Shown here: positions 38,934 to 48,992 of the stretch, piece by piece
How positions within the stretch are numbered: position 1 is the first letter of the stretch
How the letters are laid out: every line of letters begins with the position of its first letter
Assembly: GCA_030832905.1 (NCBI GenBank)
Contig: JAURIG010000003.1
Span: 1 to 50,157, forward strand
Reading direction: 5' to 3'
DNA length: 50,157 nt
DNA from: Bacteroidota bacterium
Lineage (GTDB): Bacteria; Bacteroidota; Bacteroidia; NS11-12g; UBA955
The notes under the pieces: generated by a model
Databases searched by the model: none
Seen by the model: only the letters and a program-made list of their open reading frames with translations
What the model was told of the DNA's origin: nothing
Made by a program: the position numbers and the translations under genes

Positions 38934-40070
38934 ATGTTATTCACCTTCCCCTCTATTGTTTCGCTCATTATACTCTCTGTATTGGCATTGCTCATTGGCA
39001 TTCAAGTTTACTTGCATTTCAGATACTATTGGCGCATCATAAAGCATAAAAACCCTAAGATTGATTCCGAACAATGGCCAAGTGTGAGCATTATTATTTG
39101 CGCCCGAAGTGAATATGAAAACCTGCAAGAATTGGTCCCTCAACTCTTGCAAATGGATTATCCCAATTTTGAAATCATACTCATAGATGACGCCTCTTGG
39201 GACGGTTCAACTGATTACATAGAACAACTTCAAAAAACCGAAAGTAAAATCAAAGGTGTCTTTGTAACTGAAGACATTAAGAAAAACCATTTAGGCAAAA
39301 AACTAGCCTTATCATTGGGCATCAAAGCGGCTAAAAACGAAGTCTTGTTACTAACAGATGCTGATTGCAGACCTCAAAGCCAATCATGGATTAAAGCCAT
39401 GGTATACCATTACACTCAAAACCCAAAAATTGAAGTGGTACTGGGGTATTCTCCCTTTTTCAAGCAAAGCAAATTGGTCAACTTAGTTGCCCGTATGGAA
39501 AACATCTACACCGGCTTAAACTACCTCGGATTTGCGCTCAGACAAAACCCCTATATGGGCGTTGGCAGAAACCTCAGTTATAAAAGAGATTTATTCTTTG
39601 CTCACAAAGGCTTTGCCAGTCATTTGCACATTGCCTCAGGAGACGACGACCTCTTCATTAACCAAGTTAGCACTGCTCAAAACACAGCAGTATGCTTGAA
39701 CCCAGAAGGCTTTGTATACAGCTATTCAAAAAACAGTTTCTCTGAGTGGTTCAAACAAAAGAAAAGACATATTGCAGCTGGTAAATACTACAAAAGCCAG
39801 CACAAACGCGCCTTGGCATTCTATGCCTTCACCCATCATTTTTTGTGGATCAGTTTTGCACTCAGCATGTGCTTTGCCGATGCAAGACCTTATGGTTTAA
39901 TAGCGCTGGGCATTTATTGGCTATTCAAATGGCCTATTATGACCACAGCATTTAAGCGCCTTAAACAAGGTGGCTCAGCCTTTTGGATTCCATTCTTTGA
40001 TATCTTGTATTGGCCATATTGTATTTTCATTGCCTTGATTAGCTATTCAAAAAAACAAAGATCATGGTAG
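38934..40070 (+). CDS. Glycosyltransferase family 2, membrane-associated
   Basis: WPSVSIIICARSEYENLQELVPQLLQMDYPNFEIILIDDASWDGSTDYIE, LLLTDADCRPQSQSW, C-terminal TMs. Confidence 0.88.
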   Translation: MLFTFPSIVSLIILSVLALLIGIQVYLHFRYYWRIIKHKNPKIDSEQWPSVSIIICARSEYENLQELVPQLLQMDYPNFEIILIDDASWDGSTDYIEQLQKTESKIKGVFVTEDIKKNHLGKKLALSLGIKAAKNEVLLLTDADCRPQSQSWIKAMVYHYTQNPKIEVVLGYSPFFKQSKLVNLVARMENIYTGLNYLGFALRQNPYMGVGRNLSYKRDLFFAHKGFASHLHIASGDDDLFINQVSTAQNTAVCLNPEGFVYSYSKNSFSEWFKQKKRHIAAGKYYKSQHKRALAFYAFTHHFLWISFALSMCFADARPYGLIALGIYWLFKWPIMTTAFKRLKQGGSAFWIPFFDILYWPYCIFIALISYSKKQRSW

Positions 40071-40690
40071 ATTCTAGCATCATACAAACGTATTTTCCTA
40101 ATCTCACTGCCCATCAAATTCAACAGTTTGACCAACTCTATCCCTTGTATGCTGAATGGAATGAAAAAATCAATGTGATCTCCAGAAAAGACATTGATGA
40201 ACTCTATACCAGACATGTTTTGCACGCTTTAGCATTGGCCAAGTGCATTGACTTCAAGCCCATCAAAACCGTTTTAGACATTGGTACAGGGGGCGGATTT
40301 CCGGGTATACCCCTCGCCATATTGTTCCCAGAAATACAATTTCATTTGGTGGATTCTATTGGCAAAAAAATCCAAGTGGTTCAAGCCGTTGCAGAAGCAT
40401 TAGGTTTAAAGAATGTTAAGGCAGAACAAGCCCGAGCAGAGAGCATTACTGGTAAATATGATTTAGTGACTTGCAGAGCGGTTACCCAACTGGTAGACTT
40501 CTATACTTGGATTGTTAAAAACCTAAAACCAGACGCTGAAGTTGCCTGTTTAAAAGGCGGCGACTTAGTGCAAGAAATCATTGATTTCAAAGCCAAATTC
40601 ATCAGAAGAAAGGTCAAGACATTTGAGTTGCATAGCATCTTCCCGCTCCCCTTCTTCGAAACTAAAAAAGTATTGAGAATTACCCATTAA
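40064..40690 (+). CDS. rsmG: 16S rRNA (guanine(527)-N(7))-methyltransferase
   Basis: YAEWNEKINVISRKDIDELYTRHVLHALAL, VLDIGTGGGFPGIPLAILFPEIQFHLVDSIGKKIQVVQ, CRAVTQL. Confidence 0.93.
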   Translation: MVDSSIIQTYFPNLTAHQIQQFDQLYPLYAEWNEKINVISRKDIDELYTRHVLHALALAKCIDFKPIKTVLDIGTGGGFPGIPLAILFPEIQFHLVDSIGKKIQVVQAVAEALGLKNVKAEQARAESITGKYDLVTCRAVTQLVDFYTWIVKNLKPDAEVACLKGGDLVQEIIDFKAKFIRRKVKTFELHSIFPLPFFETKKVLRITH

Positions 40691-42006
40691 TGGGTTTGTT
40701 CCGTTTTGGCAGTAGCCGCTGGAATATGCACTGTATCAGGTGTCCATTTGGCGACGCCTATCATGATCATAAAGCCAATCACGTAGGCTAAGATCACATG
40801 CCAACCATTTTTTACCCAAGCCCCTACCGACTTAGCTTCAGGAAAGATATTTGACAACGCCACACCGGCAGATGACCCAAACCAAATCATACTACCTCCG
40901 AAACCAACAGCAAAGGCTAATACGCCCCAGTCATAGCCCCCTTGCGTTAAGGCCAATTTGGTTAAAGGAATATTATCAAACACTGCAGACACAAAGCCTA
41001 AAGACATTGCTATTGGCCATGAAGCAGCTGGCAATGAGTCCACTGGCATCATACTTGCCGCAATCACCAAACTCAATAAAAACACTGACCCACTAATGGC
41101 ATGTTTTGATTCTGCCCATGGCGTTTTGGTAAAACTGGCCGCTAATAATATGGCTACCCAAACCCCTAAGGCCGGAAAATCAAACAAGAAATTGGTGACA
41201 ATTGTGCCCACTAAAATCAGCAAAACCGCTAACAAACGTTTGTAATCCACTTTTGCATTAGCAGGCGCATCTTTAGTAATGGCTTGGTAGGCGTGTTGTT
41301 GTTTAGCTGCAATGATACCAAAAACAATAATTGCAGGAACAGCCGCTATGAAAGACTTCAATACTTCAGTGGCTGGCACACCGGCAATCCATATCATGGT
41401 AGTAGTAGTATCTCCCACCACAGAGCCAGAGCCACCTGCGTTACTCGCTGCTACTATGGCCGCTAAATACCCAATATGCACTTTGCCTCTGAACACAGTG
41501 GCAGCAACTGTACCACCAATCATGGCAGCAGCAATATTATCTAAGAAAGAAGAAATGATTGCGATTAAAACCAATAACACAAAACCACCAACCCAATTGT
41601 CTGGCAAATATTTAGGCAAAATTTGAGGGATACCACTCTCTTCAAAATGTTTAGCTAAGATGGCAAAGCCCAATAGCAATCCAATCAAATTAAGGATAAC
41701 AGCCCATTCACCTTGACGCATGTCTTTGTGAATGATTTGGTCCATGATGGCATTCGTACCGAAAAAATGTTCACCTATTAAAAATCCTTTTGCAACAAAC
41801 AATTCCCAAATCAAAATGACCCCCAAACCAGCGAGTGCAACCTGCATGGTATGGTTATGGAAAATAGCTACCGCGACTAAAGTCAAGGCAAACAAAATAA
41901 ACTCCATGCGAACAGGACCAATAGAAGGGCCATCTGTATGACCATGTGCCATTGCCATGAACGGCAACACAAAAACCAAAGCCAATAATGCTATTTTCTT
42001 CAACAT
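40687..42006 (-). CDS. NhaD-type sodium:proton antiporter (IT superfamily)
   Basis: 439 aa, many TMs; SFLDNIAAAMIGGTVAATVF, SAVFDNIPLTKLALTQGGYDW, FGGSMIWFGSSAGVALSNIFPEAKSVGAW. Confidence 0.8.
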   Translation of the reverse strand: MLKKIALLALVFVLPFMAMAHGHTDGPSIGPVRMEFILFALTLVAVAIFHNHTMQVALAGLGVILIWELFVAKGFLIGEHFFGTNAIMDQIIHKDMRQGEWAVILNLIGLLLGFAILAKHFEESGIPQILPKYLPDNWVGGFVLLVLIAIISSFLDNIAAAMIGGTVAATVFRGKVHIGYLAAIVAASNAGGSGSVVGDTTTTMIWIAGVPATEVLKSFIAAVPAIIVFGIIAAKQQHAYQAITKDAPANAKVDYKRLLAVLLILVGTIVTNFLFDFPALGVWVAILLAASFTKTPWAESKHAISGSVFLLSLVIAASMMPVDSLPAASWPIAMSLGFVSAVFDNIPLTKLALTQGGYDWGVLAFAVGFGGSMIWFGSSAGVALSNIFPEAKSVGAWVKNGWHVILAYVIGFMIMIGVAKWTPDTVHIPAATAKTEQTH

Positions 42007-42073
42007 ACTTTTATGAATTTTAAAACGAAATTAAGGCCTCAGCACTTGAATCACCTCATTGCCTTTTCCACAA

Positions 42074-42577
42074 TTACTTGCGTTTGTACAGTGGCACAGT
42101 ACTGCAGGGTTCTCCAAACATTAATGATTGTACCAAAGGCGTTAATTTTTCAGTCAAGTAAACATAAGCACTTACAGGAACTGGAACATGGCTACAACCT
42201 TTTACCACTATTTTTTGATCAGCGTATTGGCTCAAATCTAATGCATCAATTTGTTTGACAAACCAAACATCTTCTAAAACAGACAAGGATCCAAAAACCA
42301 CCAACTTGGCTATCCCGCTCAGTTTATTGGCCATTAACATATAGGCCCAAGTTGGCACTATGGCATCGTTAGAACAACCAATGGCTAGCAATTGACCTTG
42401 GTATTGCGTCCAATCATGGTCTTTTATAAAGGCTCTAAACTCTTTTTCTTTCAACATCAAGCCCATGTACAATTGGTCCTTAATATCAATAAAACAGCGC
42501 TTTTCAGTACCATACAGCTGTTCTAAATCTATTTGAACCAACCCACTTTGATCGACTTTGTTGATGATCTCTTCCAT
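42074..42577 (-). CDS. DUF2480-like family protein
   Basis: MEEIINKVDQSGLVQIDLEQLYGTEKRCFIDIKDQLYMGLMLKEKEFRAFIKDHDWTQYQGQLLAIGCSNDAIVPTWAYMLM; conserved Bacteroidota family. Start at the internal ATG. Confidence 0.7.
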   Translation of the reverse strand: MEEIINKVDQSGLVQIDLEQLYGTEKRCFIDIKDQLYMGLMLKEKEFRAFIKDHDWTQYQGQLLAIGCSNDAIVPTWAYMLMANKLSGIAKLVVFGSLSVLEDVWFVKQIDALDLSQYADQKIVVKGCSHVPVPVSAYVYLTEKLTPLVQSLMFGEPCSTVPLYKRK

Positions 42578-42659
42578 ACCTTGAGCAAATTTAAACAAAC
42601 CTTTGAAAACGCGTTAATTAATTTTTCTGATGCCATCATAAAGCACTTTTATTTTTCGT

Positions 42660-42667
42660 TACTTTTG
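42660..42667 (+). promoter_or_regulatory. TAnnTTTG -7 element upstream of the SGNH/MBOAT cluster
   Basis: TACTTTTG at 42660-42667, 20 nt before ATG 42688; no clear -33 TTTG. Confidence 0.45.
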
Positions 42668-42687
42668 CACACATAGCTAAAAAAGCA

Positions 42688-44127
42688 ATGAAACCACAAA
42701 AGGTCCTTCTGTTTTTAATCATTACACTTTGCAGCCTGGGCATTGCCTCTAAACTATTGCCTTTATTGCACATTCAAATCGGTGATACCAAGATAGAAGC
42801 ATTGCCAGATTTCACTGAAAAATTTGATACTAAGATCGACTCTAGTGCATACTTTGCTGAGATAAAAGCTCAGGAAGCCAAAATGAGTTTACAAGAAAAA
42901 AAAGAAGCCATCTTAAAAAAACCACATAAATCAACCCAAGACACCCTCATTTTAATGCAAGTGGAGGCCATGGAAAGTCCGGCTAAATTTTATTTCGCCA
43001 ATGACGACCATTCTGCCATGGATAAATTCTTTGCCGCATTAGAACAAGCTCAAGCAGATAACACCACCTTTAGAATGATACACTACGGTGACTCTCAAAT
43101 TGAAATGGACAGAATCAGTTCCTTCATCAGAGAGCAGTTGCAAAAGCAATACGGTGGCAGCGGTATGGGCTTGTTGCCGGCTTTAGAAGTCACTCCTAAA
43201 TACACGGTGGCCGTTCAATCACAGGGCTCATGGAACCGCAGACTAACCTTTGGCGGCAATGAAAATCGCGCTAAACACAACCGTTATGGACCAATGGCCT
43301 ATTTCTGCAAAAAAGAATCATCAGAGGCCAGTGTGACCATTACCGCTCGCGAGAACACCTCCTTTAAAAACAGACATTTTACACAATGTCGCTTATTAAT
43401 AGGCGCAATAGACCAAGCCCTGACTGTGCAATGTGAATACGTTGGCAAAACCATAAGCAACACAATTAATCCATCGAGCACAGAGCAATTAATCGTCTTC
43501 AAAACTGATAGCGCTCAAGGCAAAATCACTTTGAAGTTCAGCGGTGCCAATGCCGATGTATTGGGCATAGCATTGGATGGTCCTAATGGTGTAAGTGTAG
43601 ACAACATTCCTATGCGTGGTTGCTCAGGCACAGTGTTCAGAAGAATCAATGCAGAAACCTTAAAACGCAGTTATCAATTGCTTGGGGTGAAAGCTTTGAT
43701 TTTACAATTTGGCGGCAATGCTTTACCCGGCATGACCAAACCAAGCAGCGCTGAAGCTTACGGCAAAAAATTCTACGAAGAAATTCGCTACCTAAAATCC
43801 ATAGACCCGAATTTATTTGTATTTGTGATTGGCCCCGCGGATATGAGCATCCGTCAAAATGGGCAATGGGTAACCCATCCTCAACTTGAAAATGTTAGAA
43901 ATGCGCTTAGAAAAGCGACGCTTGATAATGGCGGTGTATTTTGGGACATGTACGAAGCCATGGGTGGCAATGGCAGTATGGTAGAATGGGTGAACAATAA
44001 ACCAGCCTTGGGCTCTCCAGATTACATCCATTTTAGTCAAAGAGGTGCCGATAAAATTGCTCAAATCTTTTATCAATCCTTGTTGAAGGAACAAGACATG
44101 TATCAACTGCGCAAAAAAATCCAATAA
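42688..44127 (+). CDS. SGNH/GDSL-like hydrolase domain protein (envelope-anchored)
   Basis: N-terminal TM; MIHYGDSQIEMDRI (block I), LILQFGGNALPG (block III-like), PDYIHFSQRGADKIAQ (block V). Confidence 0.8.
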   Translation: MKPQKVLLFLIITLCSLGIASKLLPLLHIQIGDTKIEALPDFTEKFDTKIDSSAYFAEIKAQEAKMSLQEKKEAILKKPHKSTQDTLILMQVEAMESPAKFYFANDDHSAMDKFFAALEQAQADNTTFRMIHYGDSQIEMDRISSFIREQLQKQYGGSGMGLLPALEVTPKYTVAVQSQGSWNRRLTFGGNENRAKHNRYGPMAYFCKKESSEASVTITARENTSFKNRHFTQCRLLIGAIDQALTVQCEYVGKTISNTINPSSTEQLIVFKTDSAQGKITLKFSGANADVLGIALDGPNGVSVDNIPMRGCSGTVFRRINAETLKRSYQLLGVKALILQFGGNALPGMTKPSSAEAYGKKFYEEIRYLKSIDPNLFVFVIGPADMSIRQNGQWVTHPQLENVRNALRKATLDNGGVFWDMYEAMGGNGSMVEWVNNKPALGSPDYIHFSQRGADKIAQIFYQSLLKEQDMYQLRKKIQ

Positions 44128-44132
44128 GCCGA

Positions 44133-45416
44133 TTGACCTTTAAACCCTTGACATATCTCCTTTTGTTGTTTTGCTATTTTGCGACTCAATCAGCTGCTTA
44201 TGCTCAAGAAGGTGCTGTTGACATTAAGCCCTACCCTTTTGTGAACTACAGTTTAAACCAAGTGGAGTTTTACAAAGACAGCATGGATTTTTATGGCTTT
44301 TATAGAAAGCTCGACGCGTTGATCACTACTGGCAAAGGCAAAATCAATATTGTGCATTTTGGAGGCTCTCACATTCAAGCGGATATTTGGTCTGGTAGAA
44401 TGCGTGAGAACTTCAATCAGTTTATCAATCAAAAACAAGCCGCCAGAGGTTGGGTATACCCGTTCAAAATGGGATTCAGTAAAAACAATAACCCTTATAA
44501 TTACACCTTCACCTACACGGGAAAATGGGATGGTTGCAAGGCCTTAAGCAGTTCATGCACTGGCAATATTGGCATGAATGCCTACAAAACCAGCACAACA
44601 GATAGCAATAGCAAATTTGTAATCACCATGCTCAACAACAACAAAACAGAGTACGCCTTTGACCGCGTTAAAGTGTTTTATGAGCCATCTCAAAACAGTT
44701 ATGAAATCGCTTTGGATTCTCCTTATACAGCCAAGCAAGTCATAGACAACAAAGCTGGCGGTTACAGAGAATTTGTTTTTGAGCAAGCTATGGTGCAAGT
44801 TGGTTTCCGCTGCGTCAAAACCGATTCACTTCAAAATACGTTTACCTTATTTGGACTGTATTGCGACCTAGATGCGCCAGGTATCAATTACAATGCCATT
44901 GGCGCCAATGGGGCCTCTGTTCCCACCTACTTAAAGGTCAATTTAATGGAACAACAATTGGCGGCCATCAAACCAGATTTGATCATATTCTCTGTTGGCA
45001 TTAATGATGCCTTTGATCCTCATTTTTGTCAGAGTTGTTATGAAAACAATTACCGCTCATGGCTTGCTACAGTTAAAAAAGTGGCGCCCAATGCGGCCAT
45101 ATTATTTACCACCAATACGGACAGTTACAAACGCGGACGCAAAGGCAAATATTACCAAAACCCAACAGGGCTAGAAGTCAAATCTGCCATGCGCAATTTA
45201 TCTTATGATTACAACACAGGCGTTTGGGACTTATTTTCTATCATGGGTGGCTTGGGCAGTATTGAATTCTGGATCAGGAATCAAATGGCGGCCAAAGACC
45301 ATGTCCATTTATCAAGCACCGGTTATAAATTAGTAGGCGACTTAATGTTCAACGCCTTTATTCACAAGTACGAAGATTATTTAAAACACCCTATCGCAAA
45401 ACTGAAACATGATTGA
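44133..45416 (+). CDS. SGNH/GDSL-like protein with GGS block I
   Basis: Signal peptide; NIVHFGGSHIQADIWSGRMR, LIIFSVGINDAFDPHFC, KDHVHLSSTGYKLVGDL; alternative start codon (TTG). Confidence 0.78.
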   Translation: MTFKPLTYLLLLFCYFATQSAAYAQEGAVDIKPYPFVNYSLNQVEFYKDSMDFYGFYRKLDALITTGKGKINIVHFGGSHIQADIWSGRMRENFNQFINQKQAARGWVYPFKMGFSKNNNPYNYTFTYTGKWDGCKALSSSCTGNIGMNAYKTSTTDSNSKFVITMLNNNKTEYAFDRVKVFYEPSQNSYEIALDSPYTAKQVIDNKAGGYREFVFEQAMVQVGFRCVKTDSLQNTFTLFGLYCDLDAPGINYNAIGANGASVPTYLKVNLMEQQLAAIKPDLIIFSVGINDAFDPHFCQSCYENNYRSWLATVKKVAPNAAILFTTNTDSYKRGRKGKYYQNPTGLEVKSAMRNLSYDYNTGVWDLFSIMGGLGSIEFWIRNQMAAKDHVHLSSTGYKLVGDLMFNAFIHKYEDYLKHPIAKLKHD

Positions 45417-47079
45417 TCAACTGAGCCATATGGTCGCTGAGTTTTTTGTGTTCAACGCAAAACACCCCGTTATTTTTACTGAAATTTCTTTCTGGATATT
45501 CTTCACGTTTGTTTACGCCATTTTTACGGTTATTCATAAACAATACACCCTCAGAAATTTGTTTTTGTTTTTGATATCGGTCTTCTTTTACTACAAAACC
45601 AGTGGTTTCTTTTTTGGCCTTTTATTGTTTACCATAGCCAACGAATATTGGGTTGCTATTGTCCTTGAACGCTCTCAAAAAAACCTGAAACGAAAACTCT
45701 TGGTCTTATACAGCATACTCATTAACATTGGGCTATTGTGTTACTTTAAGTACGCTTATTTTTTTACAGATAGTTACAATCAGATTTTCCATACCCAACA
45801 CCAAGTCATTAATCACTTCGCACATTGGAGCAACGGCTTTTTCAATACCCGTTTCAATGTCGACAAGATCTTGTTACCAGTTGGGATTTCCTTTTATACT
45901 TTTCACACACTGAGTTATACCATAGAAGTATACAGACGCAAAATGTCTGCAGTGAACAATTTCTTTGACTTTGGTTTTTATGTGGCCTTTTTTCCTGTCT
46001 TATTAGCCGGCCCTATTGTAAAGGCAAAAGACTTTATTCCCCAATTAAGACAACCCTTTAAACTCAATCAATATCAATTTGGTTTGGCTTGGTTCATGAT
46101 CATTAATGGCTTAATCAAAAAATTAGTCATAGGCGACTACATTGCCATCAATTTCATTGACCGTGTGTTTGGCAATCCGATGTTGTTTTCAGGGGTTGAA
46201 AATGTGTTGGCGGTTATTGGTTACTCTCTTCAAGTTTACCTTGATTTTTCTGGATATACAGACATCGCCATTGGTGTTGCCCTTTTGATGGGTTATAAAA
46301 TTAAAACGAATTTTAATTCCCCTTACAAAGCGCAAAGTGTGGCTGAATTTTGGAAGCGCTGGCACATCTCCTTATCTACTTGGCTTCAAGAATACCTTTA
46401 CATTCCGCTTGGAGGCAACAGACAAGGCACGTTTGCCTCATACTTAATCATTGCTGTTTTAACAGCCTTTATCGCCCTCTTGCTCGACGCTAGCTTCATC
46501 TTATGGATAGTGGGTGCCATTGCCTTAATTTTAGCAATTTTAGCTAAGCTATCTGAAAAAGTCAAACACGCTGTCAACACTAATATCAACCTCATGGTAA
46601 CCATGTTATTAGGCGGATTGTGGCATGGCGCAACTTTGAATTTTATTATTTGGGGCGGGCTGAATGGTCTAGGTTTGGTCATTTATAAATTCTGGAAGAA
46701 AATTAGTCCTTACCAAAGTCTTAAATCTTTACCAGTTAGGTTTTGGAAAATCACCATTACATTTTTATTCATCTCCTTTACTAGAATTTATTTTAGAGCA
46801 GAAGATATGAACCAAGCCAACGAAGTCATTTTTAAAATGTTTGGCGACACCCATTGGGGTATATTGCCAGACATTCTATACAACTTCAGAGAGGTCTTTA
46901 TTTTGATGGGCATTGCCTTTATTGTGCATTGGTTACCTATCGAGATCAAATGGTCCTATAAGAAAGCCTTTATCAAGCTCCCTGCATGGGGTAAAGTGCT
47001 AGTCTTAATTGCCACTTGTATCTGCATCTACCAAACCATGTCAAGTGAAATGAAACCCTTCATTTATTTTCAGTTCTAA
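45409..47079 (+). CDS. MBOAT family O-acyltransferase (AlgI/DltB-like)
   Basis: 556 aa; VGISFYTFHTLSYTIEVYRRK, LDFSGYTDIAIGVALLMGYKIKTNFNSPYKAQSVAEFWKRWHISLSTWLQEYLYIPLGGNRQG, LLGGLWHGATLNFIIWGGLNGLGL. Confidence 0.95.
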   Translation: MIDQLSHMVAEFFVFNAKHPVIFTEISFWIFFTFVYAIFTVIHKQYTLRNLFLFLISVFFYYKTSGFFFGLLLFTIANEYWVAIVLERSQKNLKRKLLVLYSILINIGLLCYFKYAYFFTDSYNQIFHTQHQVINHFAHWSNGFFNTRFNVDKILLPVGISFYTFHTLSYTIEVYRRKMSAVNNFFDFGFYVAFFPVLLAGPIVKAKDFIPQLRQPFKLNQYQFGLAWFMIINGLIKKLVIGDYIAINFIDRVFGNPMLFSGVENVLAVIGYSLQVYLDFSGYTDIAIGVALLMGYKIKTNFNSPYKAQSVAEFWKRWHISLSTWLQEYLYIPLGGNRQGTFASYLIIAVLTAFIALLLDASFILWIVGAIALILAILAKLSEKVKHAVNTNINLMVTMLLGGLWHGATLNFIIWGGLNGLGLVIYKFWKKISPYQSLKSLPVRFWKITITFLFISFTRIYFRAEDMNQANEVIFKMFGDTHWGILPDILYNFREVFILMGIAFIVHWLPIEIKWSYKKAFIKLPAWGKVLVLIATCICIYQTMSSEMKPFIYFQF

Positions 47080-47082
47080 GCC

Positions 47083-48051
47083 ATGCGCATTCGATACATC
47101 AGTTACGGCGTTCATGAAACAGGTGGATCAAGACATGAAAAATTTTTATTTGACCAAGCGGTAGAATTTTATGCTCAAACCCAGGCGGTTAAGCCAGAAC
47201 AGATTCGCAAAAACAAATATTTCCAAACGCCTTTGGCCCATTTAGAATTGCTTATTTGGAGCTTTTTTAAAAGCCAAGCTGAATTGAATATCGTTACAGC
47301 CAAAACTGCTTTAATGGCGCTACTGCGCAATTGGTTTAACCAAAAAAAAGTTTGGATTGTGATGCACAACTTTAACGAAAACGATTGGTCAAGTCCAAGG
47401 TTGAGTTGGTATTACAAAACCTTATTCAAATTACTGCGCAAAAAAAATGACAACAAGTTTAAGGTCATTGTAGTGGCCCCTTTTTGGTCTCATTACTTTA
47501 AACAAACTTTGCAATTGCCCAATGTGCATTTATTCCCTAATTTTTTCAAAACCAATTGGTACCAAAGCTATTGTAATGAACCTAAAACCAAGCTTATCCA
47601 TTTGGGCCAATGGAGCAGTAAAAACGACCCTGCTATTTTTAAATTAGCAAAACACTTGAGTCAAAAAGGTTGGCAGTGTTATTTCACTACCCTTCAGCCA
47701 AAGCAAACACAATTAAGCAGTGCCCACTACCAAATCAAATACTTCGAACACTTCAAGGATTATATTGACGCCATGGCAAAATCTGAGTACACACTGGCCT
47801 TAAGTGGCATTCCCGAAGGCTGGAACCGAATAGCCCATGAAAGCTTATTGGTTTGCACGACAGTGATAGGATATAACAAGGGCGGTTTGGGAGACTTACT
47901 AAAAGAAAGTAAAAGTTATATTGTGAACTCCACAGAGGAAGCCATTCATTTGATAGAAACCAATCAAAAAGCTTGTGCCAGTTCTGAATTCATTCACAAA
48001 TACGATCTTAGTCAAGCCGAAAAATACATGATTAAACTATGCATGGATTAG
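47083..48051 (+). CDS. Glycosyltransferase (GT-B-like)
   Basis: VWIVMHNFNENDW, LALSGIPEGWNRIAHESLLVCTTVIGYNKGGLGDLL (C-terminal GT4-like signature). Confidence 0.65.
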   Translation: MRIRYISYGVHETGGSRHEKFLFDQAVEFYAQTQAVKPEQIRKNKYFQTPLAHLELLIWSFFKSQAELNIVTAKTALMALLRNWFNQKKVWIVMHNFNENDWSSPRLSWYYKTLFKLLRKKNDNKFKVIVVAPFWSHYFKQTLQLPNVHLFPNFFKTNWYQSYCNEPKTKLIHLGQWSSKNDPAIFKLAKHLSQKGWQCYFTTLQPKQTQLSSAHYQIKYFEHFKDYIDAMAKSEYTLALSGIPEGWNRIAHESLLVCTTVIGYNKGGLGDLLKESKSYIVNSTEEAIHLIETNQKACASSEFIHKYDLSQAEKYMIKLCMD

Positions 48052-48992
48052 TCTCTATATTAATTCCTGTATACAATTCAGCAAAATCCTTAGAACGCTG
48101 TATTGCCTCTTGTTTGGCGCAAGACTATTCGCCCATCGAAATCATCATTATCAATGATGGTTCTACCGAAGGCGACTATCGTTTTTTAGCGCAATACGAC
48201 ACTTCTATTGTTCACTATTATTCAGAAGCTGAGCATCGAGGCATAGCGGCCACGAGAAACCAATTATTACAATTGGCTAAAGGGGAATTCATAGCCTGGA
48301 TTGATGCAGACGACTTCATGTTACCATCACGCATCAAAACCCAAGTGTCGTTTTTAACCACTCACCCTAATATCGATATTGTGGGATCTTATCTTACTGA
48401 TACCAAAGCGCCTTATCAAACTTATACCTGTCCACAAAAACATGCCGCCATAAAAGCCTGCTTGAAATACAAAAACTGCTTATTTCAACCCAGTATTTTA
48501 AGCCGACATTTTTACACAAAAGAAGGTATTCAATACGATGAGTCTTATGGCAACATTGCCGAAGATTATGCGCTTTGGCAAGTTTGTGTTGCGCGTAAAA
48601 CATTGGCCAATCTACCAATACCACTCACCGCTTATGACCACCCTAGCAATGAACGATTAGACAGCAAACGAACCGCTAATCAATTTGAAGAAAAGTCTTT
48701 GAGATTGCATGCTAGCCTTTGGGCGGAGAGTCAATTAAGTGGAGAGGAAACCAAGGCCTTGCATCATTTTTTATATCCAACATTAGACAATACTGCGATA
48801 GATTTTGAAAGCACTTTGAGTGCCCTTGAAAAACTAAATCGCGATGCGCAGTCAGATGATGAGCGCATTGTGAATGCTTATTACACCTTTTTACTTTGGG
48901 TAAAAGCACCACTTACTTATCAGTTAAATCATATATCTCACATGTTGAAGATAATAGCCTATAGGCAATACAAACAATGGTTTAAAGCTTAG
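48039..48992 (+). CDS. Glycosyltransferase family 2
   Basis: LVSILIPVYNSAKSLERCIASCLAQDYSPIEIIIINDGSTEGDYRFL, FIAWIDADDFMLPSRIKTQ. Confidence 0.92.
   Translation: MHGLVSILIPVYNSAKSLERCIASCLAQDYSPIEIIIINDGSTEGDYRFLAQYDTSIVHYYSEAEHRGIAATRNQLLQLAKGEFIAWIDADDFMLPSRIKTQVSFLTTHPNIDIVGSYLTDTKAPYQTYTCPQKHAAIKACLKYKNCLFQPSILSRHFYTKEGIQYDESYGNIAEDYALWQVCVARKTLANLPIPLTAYDHPSNERLDSKRTANQFEEKSLRLHASLWAESQLSGEETKALHHFLYPTLDNTAIDFESTLSALEKLNRDAQSDDERIVNAYYTFLLWVKAPLTYQLNHISHMLKIIAYRQYKQWFKA

Noticed and set aside
41284-41626. Plus-strand ORFs (60 aa and 104 aa) opposite the NhaD-like gene
   Set aside because: Low-complexity antisense translations of a membrane-protein gene; same reason applies to most small antisense ORFs in the track (e.g. 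2742-2993, 5711-5977, 18153-18458, 22917-23243, 43813-44124).
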